A stretch of 64,000 bases of DNA from Parietichytrium sp. I65-24A (taxonomy: Eukaryota > Sar > Bigyra > Thraustochytrida > Thraustochytriidae), in contig BLSF01000020.1 of NCBI GenBank assembly GCA_012862575.1, forward strand, positions 310,001 to 374,000, in the 5' to 3' direction. Every line of letters begins with the position of its first letter. Position 1 is the first letter of the stretch. The notes below the pieces were generated by a model that did no database searches, was not told the origin of the DNA, and was given only the letters and a program-made list of their open reading frames with translations. Below, piece after piece: positions 39,967-50,074 of this stretch. The position numbers and the translations under genes are program-made.

Positions 39967-41031
39967 TCACTGATGCTTTTCCCAAAACTTGATGACCTCA
40001 TTCCCGATGCGGTCCGGGGCCTCCACCACCATAATATGGGTCAAATCTTCGAACACTATCTCCTCCAGCTGACCGCCGTGGTAAGCTTGGCGCATCTCTG
40101 TGGCACTGTAGATAGGAACCATCTCGTCCTGCCCTGCCCATACTGCCAGACTAGGGATCCTCTGCTTGGCGACGCCCTCAAACGCTTCGCGCAACCTCGA
40201 AAACGGGAAGGACACCAAGGTGGTGAGGAATGCGTACTTGAGAGCAGGTTCGCTGCGCAAGCGCTCTGCAAACATGTTGGCATACCATTCGTGGATGCTG
40301 GTGTTTGCCGTTCGCCAGTTAAGCGACTTGCGGCTACCAGACTGGTTGAGGTTGGAAGTCGCGATCTTAAATGCGAGAGTCGAAACGATAGGGAGGCGAG
40401 TCAGAGTTTGTAGCGCGCGCTGTTGCCATGGATGGACCACGGATTCCATCGAAGGAAATCCAGCCGGCGCAAGGTACGTCACTGTGTTGATCTTGGCCTT
40501 GCCAAAACGGTCAGCGAATGCTGCAACAATCCCGCCACCCATCGAATAACCAACGAGATCAATCGTCTTCGTTTCGTTCAATGCATACAATAGTTCGGCG
40601 AGCTGGCCAGCATACAGCTCCGGGATCACGTTCGTGACATTGTGCGGGAGTGTGCTCCAGCCTCTGCCATAATTGTCCATTCTCAGCACACGCCTCTTGC
40701 CCACTTTGACAAGATATTCCGCAAGCGGCTGATAATCAAGATGGCACCCAATGAACCCATGGACCAGCACCACCAGCCTCCCTCCATTTCCTTCCCCGTC
40801 GATGCGATAAAAAACTTCGCCACGCGAGAGTGGCACAATCTTTCCTCCATTTGGCATCGCAGCGCGCTTTGCAAGGTGTCCGTGCACGCCTTTGTACTCG
40901 TACCACTCGTGAGACTTCCACACATACACTGCGAGGACCACGCCGACCCCTCCACACAGCGCCAGAGCTCCCAAGGCAGCGTTCAAACTCCACCATCCGC
41001 TCTGCGTCGGCACTCCCTCCACTTGGTCCAT
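39967..41031 (-). CDS. Membrane-anchored alpha/beta hydrolase
   Basis: This gene encodes 354 residues. An N-terminal membrane helix (about 14-37, LNAALGALALCGGVGVVLAV) is followed by the hydrolase fold. The oxyanion strand is VVLVHGFIG, then the MDNYGRGWS turn, the nucleophile elbow GYSMGGG (Ser163), the acid in WAGQDEMVP (Asp302) and the base in LTHIMVVEAP (His332). The complete triad suggests an active lipase, esterase or epoxide-hydrolase-like enzyme; serine as nucleophile favours an esterase or lipase. It lies beside the wax-synthase-like gene, and a lipid ester substrate is therefore plausible but unproven. Confidence 0.9.
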   Translation of the reverse strand: MDQVEGVPTQSGWWSLNAALGALALCGGVGVVLAVYVWKSHEWYEYKGVHGHLAKRAAMPNGGKIVPLSRGEVFYRIDGEGNGGRLVVLVHGFIGCHLDYQPLAEYLVKVGKRRVLRMDNYGRGWSTLPHNVTNVIPELYAGQLAELLYALNETKTIDLVGYSMGGGIVAAFADRFGKAKINTVTYLAPAGFPSMESVVHPWQQRALQTLTRLPIVSTLAFKIATSNLNQSGSRKSLNWRTANTSIHEWYANMFAERLRSEPALKYAFLTTLVSFPFSRLREAFEGVAKQRIPSLAVWAGQDEMVPIYSATEMRQAYHGGQLEEIVFEDLTHIMVVEAPDRIGNEVIKFWEKHQ

Positions 41032-41778
41032 TTCGCAAGCCCCTTCCTTCTCCCCGCGCGCACCTCTCCTGTCCTCAGAGTACCTCCCCGCAAGGTCCCC
41101 TCAAGTATCCTTAAGTCCCTTAAGTCCCTCAAGACCAAAACCACACGTGCTTCCTTGGACAAGTTTGGAGCGAAACCCGCCCGAGCGAAACGCGCGTGAC
41201 TAAATAGTCTCTGTGACGTCGGAGGTAGGTGCTTGCTCGCGCGGTTACGTCACGTTGCCGGGTGTATGACGGGAGACGGCGAGAGATATTCGTGGAGCCA
41301 TAGAGTCCATAGATGTCCATAGCATTCATGACATTCATGCCATAGCTATAGCCGATCATCGATGCTGATCATAGCTCATCATAGCTCTCTATGGAGAGAG
41401 AGGGTGGAGAGGGACCATGACCTTGGAGTCCTTGGAGCGTGAGGAAAGTCTGGTTTCTGGTTTCTGAAATAAAAAATTCTGGTTTCTGAATTCTGTGTTC
41501 TGGTTTTTGTAGTTGCAGACTTTGGTGGCTTGCTCTCTCGCGTCTTTCTTGGCTGGCGCTTCGTGGTAGAGCCGGCCCTTGGGGACCTTGATGGTTGGTG
41601 GCTATGAAGAGCGGCGAAACCGTGCGTAGTGGCGAGACTTTTGTGCTTCCCATCGCGGCCCTCGGCTGAGTGCGAGGGGCCGCCCGGACTGTTTGAAAGC
41701 CACATACATCTTGCTCAAAAGGCGCTATTTTGGCGTAGCTTGGAATCTTGAAAGTGTTGAGCAGAGGCGATACTGCAC
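41032..41778. other. Divergent intergenic region between hydrolase and MgtA-type ATPase
   Basis: No gene was seen. TGACGTC at 41214-41220 and TTACGTCA at 41245-41252 are opposed half-sites of the ATF/CREB type, 155-220 bp from the hydrolase start. Direct repeats of TTAAGTCCC and CATAGCT occur nearby. Confidence 0.5.
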
Positions 41779-44568
41779 ATGATGTCAACATGGGGGCTAG
41801 ACTCCGGCACTGCCCTCGCGGGCCATATGCGCGGTCGAAGTCGGAGTGGAGGTTTGGCGCTCCTTGTTGGTCTGACGGACAAAGCGGCCTCGAAAGCGTT
41901 GGGTCGAGTTGGTAGAAATGAGCCACGGGCAAGACCGGCGTGGCAAGTGGCATGGCATCACGCATGGCCGATTCTGAAAAATCCGCTCATATTGTTGCTG
42001 GCGGCTCTTGGCGCAGCAGCGTATGGCTCCGGCGATCACGAGACCGGCCAAGTCATATGGGCAATGATGATGCTCGCCGTGGGCATGCAGGTCTTTCAGG
42101 AGTTTAAAGGAGAAACCGCAGCTGCGAAACTCAAGGACTCCCTGCGCACTAGATGTAGGGTTTTGCGAGGAGCTGATGGCCACACTGTGGTGGAAATGGA
42201 CGCTCGCGAAGTGGTCCCAGGAGACCTGGTCCTTTTATCGGCCGGCGACTTAATTCCAGCCGATGGGGTGGTGTTGTTCTCGGCATTCTTGCAAGTCAAC
42301 CAGGCCAGGCTGACCGGCGAGAGCGCTCCCGTGGAGAAACACGCCGCGGGGAATACGACAGTAGCAGACATTGATACATATCAGAACTACGAGTTGCCTT
42401 GGGTCGTCTTGACAGGTAGCCTGGTGGTTGCCGGCCATGGGGCGTTTCGAGTGGAGCATACCGGGGACAAAACGGAGATGGGTCGACTTGTGAATTCGTT
42501 GGACGAGCATAAGCCACAGTCTCGCTTCGAGAAGGACATGGAAGGTTTCACTTGGATGATGATTCGCTTCATTTTTATACTTGCTCCGGCAGTTTTGTTT
42601 CTACAATCGATCAGGCAAGGCCTCACCCTTGATGCGTTTATGTACGCAGTGAGTGTTAGTGTAGGCTTGGCTCCAGAAATGTTGCCCATGATTTTGACCG
42701 CATGCCTCGTTTCTGGCGCCTCCAAACTTTCCACTAACCACAAGTGCATCGTCAAGCGACTGAACGCCATGCAATCATTAGGAACAATGGACGTGCTTTG
42801 CACGGATAAAACTGGGACACTCACCAAGGATAGTTTGTCAGTCCACCGCTCCGTTGACTCCGAATGCAATGAGAATGGTGTCTACTCGTATGTGGCTCTT
42901 GGTCTTGCGAAGATCAATGCGCATTTTATGACGGGAACGAGCAATAATGTTGAAAAGGCTATTCAGCACTCTGCGCTGGACCAATTCCCGGAGTCCTGCG
43001 ATAAGTGGTTCGAACTGCTTGACGAAGAGCCGTTCGACTACGAGAAAAGATACGCTGCTGTGACGATTCGCTTGCAACCCGGCCGAAGCCCGGACGACGC
43101 ACCGCCGATCGTGAGGATGGTGTCTCGTCTCATGGGACCTGGCGGGGTGCTTACAATTTGCAAAGGTGCTGTTGAGGAGGTTTTGATGATGTGCGATTCT
43201 TTCGCGCTGATTATAGATCAAAGCACCACCTCCGTTTCGCCAATATCGCAATTCTCGCCCGAAGAAAGTCTTCGTTCAATGCGAAAGGGGGGCGAACGGA
43301 TATTAGCAATAGCCTATAGAAACTCGCTTCCTCAAGGTGCGGAGCACGACTCAGACTCAGCCGCCTCTATGACCTTAATGGGCTTCATTTCATTCACAGA
43401 TCCCCCGAAAGAGTCTGCTTCCATGGCCGTATCCGCCATGCACTCGCTGGGAGTGAGCGTGCGGATGATGACAGGGGACACCGGCAGTGTCGCCTCGCAT
43501 GTTGCCGCTCAGGTCGGAATTAAAAATCCTCGTTATGTCTTTGAAGGCGCGGCGCTGCAAAACCTTTCCAGAGCAGCCCTACAGGACGTTCTCCGCAACT
43601 GCTACGTCTTCGCACGACTGAATCCGGCACAGAAACGTATGTTGGTTATGGAGCTCAAGGCGATGGGGCACAGCGTTGGGTTTGTCGGCGACGGAGTTAA
43701 TGACGTATCAGCTTTGCAAGCCAGCGACGTGGGTATCTCCGTAGAGACGGCCTGTGACGCCGCTCGCAGTGCTGCCGACATTTTGCTAACGGACAAGGAC
43801 CTAGGCATCTTCGAGTACGCAGCGCTGGAAGGCAGACGAGTTTTCTTCAACATGGTCAAATACCTAAAGATGGCGGCATCTTCCAATTTTGGAAACATGT
43901 TCAGCGTAGTTGGTGCGAGCTTGATGATTCCCTTTATCCCTATGCTTCCCATTCAAGTCGTGACCTCTAACTTTTTATACGACATTGCACAGCTTGGAAT
44001 CCCATCTGACAATGTAGATCCCGCTGCTTTGCGCCGCCCTTTTGACTTGAACATGCCGTATTTGCAGCGCTTCATCATCCTGGTGGGCTTCATTAGCTCT
44101 GTATTTGACTACACCACGTTCGGTGTCCTTTACTTCTTGCTTGGAGCAGACTCGAAGCACCAGAGTATCTTCCACACAGGCTGGTTTGTGGAAGGCCTGC
44201 TCTCGCAAACCTTGGTGGTATTCGTTCTGCGGGCCTCTGGAAACAAGGGCGGCCTGTACCGTCTAGCTCAGACGATAAATCGTTACAGCCGAAAGATTGG
44301 CAAGATGCATAATCATCCAAGTTTCACTTTGATTCTGCTATCGGCTGGGGTCTGTCTCAGCGGTGTCCTTGTGACACAGCTTGCATGGACGCAAGAACTC
44401 CTTCATTTTGCCCCTCTGCCGTCATCGTACTGGGTGTATTTGATCATTATCTTGTCTTCTTACCTATCTTTGGCTAAGTTTCTTGTCAAGCGCCTAGCGA
44501 ACGACGACAAGCTTTTGAGGGCGCCGAGGCATCGGTATTCGTCTAGATCGCTCGCCACGACGGTGTAA
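41779..44568 (+). CDS. mgtA-like: MgtA/MgtB-type magnesium-translocating P-type ATPase (P3B)
   Basis: This single-exon gene encodes 929 residues. P3B ATPases import Mg2+ using ATP and are mainly bacterial. The N-terminal segment GLTDKAASKALGRVGRNEPR has the cation-ATPase N-domain pattern. TGES lies at 179-182, the subfamily signature GLAPEMLP in M4 (about 297-304), DKTGTLT with Asp343 as phosphoryl acceptor, MMTGDTGSVA, and GDGVNDVSAL in the hinge (usually GDGINDAPAL). The C-terminal block KMAASSNFGNMFSVVGAS, PMLPIQVV, FLYDIAQLGIPSDNVD and HTGWFVEGLLSQTLVV is nearly diagnostic for MgtA/B. All catalytic motifs are intact. The closest relatives should be bacterial or algal, making horizontal transfer worth testing. 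Codon use was not measured. Confidence 0.95.
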   Translation: MMSTWGLDSGTALAGHMRGRSRSGGLALLVGLTDKAASKALGRVGRNEPRARPAWQVAWHHAWPILKNPLILLLAALGAAAYGSGDHETGQVIWAMMMLAVGMQVFQEFKGETAAAKLKDSLRTRCRVLRGADGHTVVEMDAREVVPGDLVLLSAGDLIPADGVVLFSAFLQVNQARLTGESAPVEKHAAGNTTVADIDTYQNYELPWVVLTGSLVVAGHGAFRVEHTGDKTEMGRLVNSLDEHKPQSRFEKDMEGFTWMMIRFIFILAPAVLFLQSIRQGLTLDAFMYAVSVSVGLAPEMLPMILTACLVSGASKLSTNHKCIVKRLNAMQSLGTMDVLCTDKTGTLTKDSLSVHRSVDSECNENGVYSYVALGLAKINAHFMTGTSNNVEKAIQHSALDQFPESCDKWFELLDEEPFDYEKRYAAVTIRLQPGRSPDDAPPIVRMVSRLMGPGGVLTICKGAVEEVLMMCDSFALIIDQSTTSVSPISQFSPEESLRSMRKGGERILAIAYRNSLPQGAEHDSDSAASMTLMGFISFTDPPKESASMAVSAMHSLGVSVRMMTGDTGSVASHVAAQVGIKNPRYVFEGAALQNLSRAALQDVLRNCYVFARLNPAQKRMLVMELKAMGHSVGFVGDGVNDVSALQASDVGISVETACDAARSAADILLTDKDLGIFEYAALEGRRVFFNMVKYLKMAASSNFGNMFSVVGASLMIPFIPMLPIQVVTSNFLYDIAQLGIPSDNVDPAALRRPFDLNMPYLQRFIILVGFISSVFDYTTFGVLYFLLGADSKHQSIFHTGWFVEGLLSQTLVVFVLRASGNKGGLYRLAQTINRYSRKIGKMHNHPSFTLILLSAGVCLSGVLVTQLAWTQELLHFAPLPSSYWVYLIIILSSYLSLAKFLVKRLANDDKLLRAPRHRYSSRSLATTV

Positions 44569-46060
44569 CGTCGGTGCAAAAAATGCCACAATGAGACGAA
44601 CCCGTACAGCAAGCGCCCATGTATTGATCGCGCTACACGTTTTAAGCCTTTCAAGCAAAAACCTCAACTTTTGTATGTGTGTCTTTGTGTTTTCACCTTT
44701 ACCTCTCACGCTTTTGCAGCTCGCGATTGCCGAATGCCAAGCACTGTGCCTTTCTTCGCCAGCATTCATCGTCAGGACCCGTTCCATCACGCCATCATGT
44801 TCGTTAAAGACCTCTTTGTTTTACCCACTGCCGTTTCACGGTCTTTTGGTGAAATAAGCGTCCCGTGAGCAATTTTGAAGGGGGCCGATGATGGCTTCAA
44901 TCATTATTGACTCTCGATGCCAGAACAGTACTCCTTCTCTTGAAGGCGATGGATTGACCAGAGAAAAAAAATATTACCAAGACGCACTTTAAGCGGATGG
45001 AAGTTTTGGCCAGAGATTCAACGTAATTGCGAAATACAATTCAGATAGAGTCCAAGAAAGGCTTGACATGGCCTCAAACGAGATCCGAACGGTAGTAGCA
45101 TCAAATATGGGGAAGGAGCGCCCAAAGCTACCAACGAAGGCATGCTCGATCAAAGCTTGGAAACTAGGCCTGTTGGTGAAACGGTCTCCCCCTCTTCCGC
45201 AAACAGATAACCCAAATCTTTCGTTGCAACAACAAAGACGTTGAATTCTCCTCTTTCTCCAACGTTATAGCAGAGAACAAGGTCAATCCAAAACAACTCT
45301 CTCACAAATTTCACTGTCGATTCGTCGATTCCATACTTTTTCTCAATTCTGAATTGGTTCCAAATTTGAAACCAGCTACGCTCGATTCTTATCTCATCGC
45401 CAACCTAAGACCCTGCCTATACAAAGTATCAACTTTGCTACAGCACATATTACCAGGCTATAGAGGCTACTCAAGTCCTAGTAGCACCACTCATGTTTAG
45501 CGTCTTCTTACCCGAACTGTGACAATCTATTGTTTTTCTTAAGCAGCACTAGTCACATAACTCTACTTTATAAACCGGTTAGTCTCACCTATACGACTGC
45601 TAGCCCCTCCGCCAGCGAGCTTCAGAACTTTCAGAGTGCTCAATTTTTACAAGAATAAAATTTACCGAGTACACTTGCGGGTATACCCGAGGACCTTAAC
45701 GGTCTGGATAGTATAAACAGTAATCGTTAGCGAGGACCTGCGGGACGGGCGAAAAGCGCTTCCCTGGTGTGGGCCGGTTTGAGTGTACATAGATTGACTA
45801 TAGCTTCTGCGGAGGTTGTGTATTTGGCGGAGAGAGTCGACTCGCTGGGACCAGTTGGGCAAGTGCTCTTCTCTTGATTTTGGCGTGTTGGTGTGCGCTG
45901 TGGTGTTGTTTTGTTCTCAATAAGCTTAACGGAGTGTGATAAAGCTGACCGTTTCGTTCCTGCAGAAGTTGAACTCCGGAGAGCGAGAAATTTCTCTTGG
46001 TTGGACTCGGCGAGCCACGAAAGCAAGTGAGCACCGCTCACGTAGCTTTGGCTAGCCATT
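44569..46060. other. Intergenic region upstream of the SNF2 gene
   Basis: No gene was accepted. A 58-codon plus-strand ORF at 45069 has no recognisable features. GTGAGCACCGCTCAC (about 46028-46042) is a perfect inverted repeat with a 3-bp loop, ending about 20 bp before the SNF2 ATG. It might form a leader hairpin. Confidence 0.5.
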
Positions 46061-49000
46061 ATGTCTGCGGACGATGGGGACTCGGCGTCGTACTTCTCTT
46101 TGCACGAAGCTGCAGTGGACGATAGTCACAATAGTGGCGGAAATGGTGTTGGCGGGGACAACGGCAGGGACTTCGATGAAGACTTTGACGAAAATTTCGT
46201 TGATGCGGATGCTTTCGATTCAGATGATCAGGACAATTTTGGCATGAAATTCGGCGCTCCCAGCGCGATGTCAGACGCGAATAGCGAGCAACAGAACGAC
46301 CTAGAAAATGATGTTTCAGGGATGCTTTTGGGCGCAGGTGTCGAGAAACGCGCGAAGAAGAAGCGTAAGTTGGATGCAGACAAGTCTCGGTTGGACGCCG
46401 AGGATGCAGCCATCCTGAGGCGCAGACTTGCGTCACACGAGAAGCGGGGAGACGGCGAGACAAGCGGGGGACAAAATGCCGCGCAAGACGGTCCAAGCCC
46501 GATGTCAACCTCATCACTGTCATCGTCGTCGCCATCGACGGCCCAATCCCAAAAGCAAAAGTCGATCGGCCACGCAGGACCCGATGCTGAGATGCAGCAG
46601 TTCCCAGACGTTGGAGAGGAGGAGCGCAGGAACGGTTTACAGCTGGCGCACGGCGTGCGATTAGCGCCCATGTTTTCACGCGTCGTCAAGCCGCACCAGG
46701 CGGCGGGCGTCCGATTTTTGTGGGATCAGGTGGGTGTGCAGGAGCGCGGATGCATTTTGGCGGACTACATGGGGCTGGGCAAAACGCTTCAGAACATCTC
46801 GCTGATCCACACCTACCTCGCGAACAATAAGGAGAAGGTGAACCCATCCGGACGCAGCGCCGTGCTGATCCTTGCGCCGGCGTCTGTGATTCTCAATTGG
46901 CGCCGCGAGATGCACAAGTGGATGGACGAAGAGACGCAGGAGGGTCGGCTTGCTCTAGATCTGTTTAACATCAAGGTGCTGGACGCCAAGACGGGGTCTT
47001 CGCTCGAGGCGCGTAGCGAGGTGGTGAACGCTTGGCTCGCCGAGGGCGGGTGCCTGATCATGGGGTACGAGATGTTTCGCATGCTCGCACAGCCTGCTCT
47101 TCCGCCGGACAAGCAGTCTTCGAAAGGGCGTGGTGCCACGCAGCAGCAAAACTATCCCGCACTTGCAATTCGGACGGCGCTCGCCCTCACAAGGGAGCCA
47201 GGGCCGTCGCTAATCGTTGTTGACGAGGGTCACCGACTGCGACAGGTCAAGTCTCAGCTTGTGAAAGTGGTCTCCCAAATTCGCACTCTGGCCCGAATCG
47301 TTTTAACAGGGTACCCACTGCAAAATCATTTGGATGAGTACTGGTGCATGGTGAACTTTGCGAGGCCGAACTGGCTGGGCACGATGGAGCAATTTAAACA
47401 CAGGTTTAAGCTGCCCATTGAGAATGGCCAAGCAGCAGACAGCGACGAACGTGATGCAGAGCTAGCTCGTTTGCGCACGTTCGTATTGAACGATAAACTA
47501 AAACCCATCATCCTGAGACGCGACTCCCAGCATCTTGCCAAGGATCTTCCCCCCAAATACGAATGGGTAATGCGCTGTCGCCTGACTGAATTACAGGCTC
47601 AGCTGTACCGGGCATTTGTTCGCGATAAGTGCCGCGAGGCAGAGAAGAATGGTGGGGATCGCGGTGGGATCATTGCCGCCTATCACCACTCCCTTTCAGT
47701 CGTGAATCACCCAGACATTCTGTACAATAATCTCGTGAAAATGTGGGGTACTCAGGGGGGCTCCAATGTGCCTCAACCTGCTCAAATTATGCAATCTTGG
47801 GAACGTCTCCAAAACGCTTACGAAAAGCTGTATCAGCTTGACCCTCAGCAGTGTCTAGAATTTGATACGTCAAATACCCTACGGTATGGTTTCGCTCATG
47901 GAGTGGAGGACTCGATGATGGTGGGCCAGCTTCGAGTTTCACCTTCATATTTGAACCCTCAAACTTCTCGTGAAGCGTTGGTGTTGACAGCTATTGATCA
48001 GAACGGTGATCTGCCGTACTATTTATCCACCCTCGATGAAGTAACAGCTGTTGATGACATCCCTGTAAACGGCTCCAGATCCAAATTCGAAGCACTTCTG
48101 ACGCAGTCCAGGGAACAGGGCCATGCAGAAGTGTATCTCAGCGTTTCGCGATACCACGAGAGGAGCTGGATGCGGGTCCAAATTGAGCGGGCGATGCTCG
48201 ATTTAATGACAAGTCCGGCGTCGGCTGGCCAGAAGCAGCCGGCCTCGTCCTCATCTTCGTCCTCTTCCAACACTGACAACGTCAATGGCGATGAACCGTC
48301 TTCCCAAGAGGACGAGTCCAATGGGGTATTGGAAATGGGTCAGATGTCATATTTGAACCCCCAAGATAGGCATGCGTTGGATTGGGCTGATCCGCTTATG
48401 CGCGATTACAAGCCTGGCAATCGGCTCAGTGACTCCGGCAAGATGCAGGTATTGTTTGCTTTGCTGAGGCATAGCCGTCAGCAGGGAGACAAAACCATCG
48501 TTTTTTCTCAGAGCGTTGTCACGTTAAATGTCGTAGAGGCAATTTTGAAGCACCACAATGCTGGCGTTGATGCGATTTACGAAAATAACGATAATGACGA
48601 CGACGACGTCGCCATGAGCAAAGAAGGCACAGATCAGGTGCCTTACCTTGAAGGTGTCAGGTGTGGCTTTACAAGGCTAGACGGAAGCACTCCGCAAAGT
48701 GAGAGGAACAAGATTGTAGACAACTTCAATCAAGCGTCGATTGCCGAGTCGGCGGTATTTTTAGCTAGTACTCGAGCAGCTGGCGAGGGCCTGAACATAC
48801 AGAGTGCTAACCGGGTCGTCATGTTTGACGCGTGCTGGAACCCGTGTCTAGACCATGAGGCAATGTGCCGCGCATACCGTTTCGGGCAGACAAAACCTGT
48901 ATTTGTGTACCGGCTCGTAGCGGCAGGCACGATGGAGAAAACTATATTTGACCAGCAGACCAAAAAGGAGGGGCTCACGTCTAGAGTTGTCGACTCAAGA

Positions 49001-50074
49001 GCCACCAAGCGCACAGTCGAAGCGGCTGATCTGCGCAATTTTTTTAACCTCAAGCAATTCAACAAGCTTCAAAAGGAAAAGGTTTCACTGCAAGAGCTGA
49101 ACAGCTCCGCTGAAAACACCGATGCGGATTCTGCTGCGGTCGACAGGGATGATGAAGTTAAGCAGATCGTCCCCGCGCGTGGCGCAGAAAAGAGCCCAAA
49201 GTCGAAATCATCCGTTGAAATTCAGCAGATGAAGGCTTTACGAGATGACGTGGTGCTGCAGGCTGTTTTGAGGCTTGACGCGGAGTATGTAACCCAATAC
49301 AAGCTCGAAGACTTGCTCATGAACGTTGATGAGGCCGAGCGCATGACCCCTGAGGTGCGCGAGAAAGCTAGAAAAGAGTTTGAAGTCTTTGAGGCTGAAG
49401 AGCAACGCCTACTCTCGCGAGGTGTCCCAGCTGCGGCTGCCTCAGCTTTCGCGTGGAGGCACGTCGAAGAGCGAGAGGAGAAGCTGGCGCAAGCCCGGGC
49501 TCGAGAGAAAATCGCTGCAAGACAACTTCAAGCACAGGGCGAATTGGTTCAAGAGACGTCTCAATCCAGCTCAAGTCGAGTTAGAGTCGTCGGTGGCGTA
49601 CAACAAATGGATTTAACTCTTCCTGCAAACTTTGCGTCATTGTCAGATGAAATGAAAAAAAAGTGGTTACTTTGGCAGCAAACCGCAAACGCGTGGAATG
49701 CAAGGCAGAGGGCCAAAGCTGCCACAGCTTTGAATAACACAGCTCCAGCTAGTGGGTTGTTCATCGGGAAGCGGTTCCTGATTCTTCGGCGGAGAATGCC
49801 AGAAGCCGAGGCAATCGCTCGCAAAATACGTGAAAATGGCGGACAAGTTGTTCACGAGGTCCGCGCTCAAGATTCCATTGATTATGTCGTCTCGACGTGG
49901 AACGCATTTCAGTTGGAGAGCTGGAAGACACGTTTATTAAAAGGGAAGGAAGACGTTGACAAGTACGACTTTATCTTCAAGAAACCAGAGTGGGTAAATC
50001 ATTGCCTAGAGCAGAACAGTCTCTTGGAAGTTGACGGAGCACCTGAGGATCCTGAAGTGATAAAGCTCGACTAG
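46061..50074 (+). CDS. SNF2-family chromatin ATPase, ATRX-like, with C-terminal BRCT-like region
   Basis: This single-exon gene encodes 1,337 residues. After an acidic N-terminus the SNF2 motor begins with HQAAGVRFLWDQ and motif I CILADYMGLGKT (about 232-242). Motif II is DEGH (about 386), typical of the ATRX/ARIP4/RAD54L2 branch rather than DEAH or DEGH in Rad54 alone. The second lobe has TIVFSQS, RLDGST, STRAAGEGLN, FDACWNPCLDHEAMCRAYRFGQT and VFVYRL. An insert of about 250 residues separates the lobes. The last 110 residues (LFIGKRFLILRRRMPEAEAIARKIRENGG...YVVSTWN...KPEWVNHCLEQN) fit a BRCT fold, with the closing Trp. A phosphopeptide-reading BRCT on such a motor suggests DNA-damage or chromatin targeting. 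No ADD zinc finger is present. Confidence 0.92.
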   Translation: MSADDGDSASYFSLHEAAVDDSHNSGGNGVGGDNGRDFDEDFDENFVDADAFDSDDQDNFGMKFGAPSAMSDANSEQQNDLENDVSGMLLGAGVEKRAKKKRKLDADKSRLDAEDAAILRRRLASHEKRGDGETSGGQNAAQDGPSPMSTSSLSSSSPSTAQSQKQKSIGHAGPDAEMQQFPDVGEEERRNGLQLAHGVRLAPMFSRVVKPHQAAGVRFLWDQVGVQERGCILADYMGLGKTLQNISLIHTYLANNKEKVNPSGRSAVLILAPASVILNWRREMHKWMDEETQEGRLALDLFNIKVLDAKTGSSLEARSEVVNAWLAEGGCLIMGYEMFRMLAQPALPPDKQSSKGRGATQQQNYPALAIRTALALTREPGPSLIVVDEGHRLRQVKSQLVKVVSQIRTLARIVLTGYPLQNHLDEYWCMVNFARPNWLGTMEQFKHRFKLPIENGQAADSDERDAELARLRTFVLNDKLKPIILRRDSQHLAKDLPPKYEWVMRCRLTELQAQLYRAFVRDKCREAEKNGGDRGGIIAAYHHSLSVVNHPDILYNNLVKMWGTQGGSNVPQPAQIMQSWERLQNAYEKLYQLDPQQCLEFDTSNTLRYGFAHGVEDSMMVGQLRVSPSYLNPQTSREALVLTAIDQNGDLPYYLSTLDEVTAVDDIPVNGSRSKFEALLTQSREQGHAEVYLSVSRYHERSWMRVQIERAMLDLMTSPASAGQKQPASSSSSSSSNTDNVNGDEPSSQEDESNGVLEMGQMSYLNPQDRHALDWADPLMRDYKPGNRLSDSGKMQVLFALLRHSRQQGDKTIVFSQSVVTLNVVEAILKHHNAGVDAIYENNDNDDDDVAMSKEGTDQVPYLEGVRCGFTRLDGSTPQSERNKIVDNFNQASIAESAVFLASTRAAGEGLNIQSANRVVMFDACWNPCLDHEAMCRAYRFGQTKPVFVYRLVAAGTMEKTIFDQQTKKEGLTSRVVDSRATKRTVEAADLRNFFNLKQFNKLQKEKVSLQELNSSAENTDADSAAVDRDDEVKQIVPARGAEKSPKSKSSVEIQQMKALRDDVVLQAVLRLDAEYVTQYKLEDLLMNVDEAERMTPEVREKARKEFEVFEAEEQRLLSRGVPAAAASAFAWRHVEEREEKLAQARAREKIAARQLQAQGELVQETSQSSSSRVRVVGGVQQMDLTLPANFASLSDEMKKKWLLWQQTANAWNARQRAKAATALNNTAPASGLFIGKRFLILRRRMPEAEAIARKIRENGGQVVHEVRAQDSIDYVVSTWNAFQLESWKTRLLKGKEDVDKYDFIFKKPEWVNHCLEQNSLLEVDGAPEDPEVIKLD

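Noticed and set aside
45069-45245. 58-codon plus-strand ORF in the gap before the SNF2 gene
   Set aside because: It is short, with no conserved pattern and no promoter or splice context.
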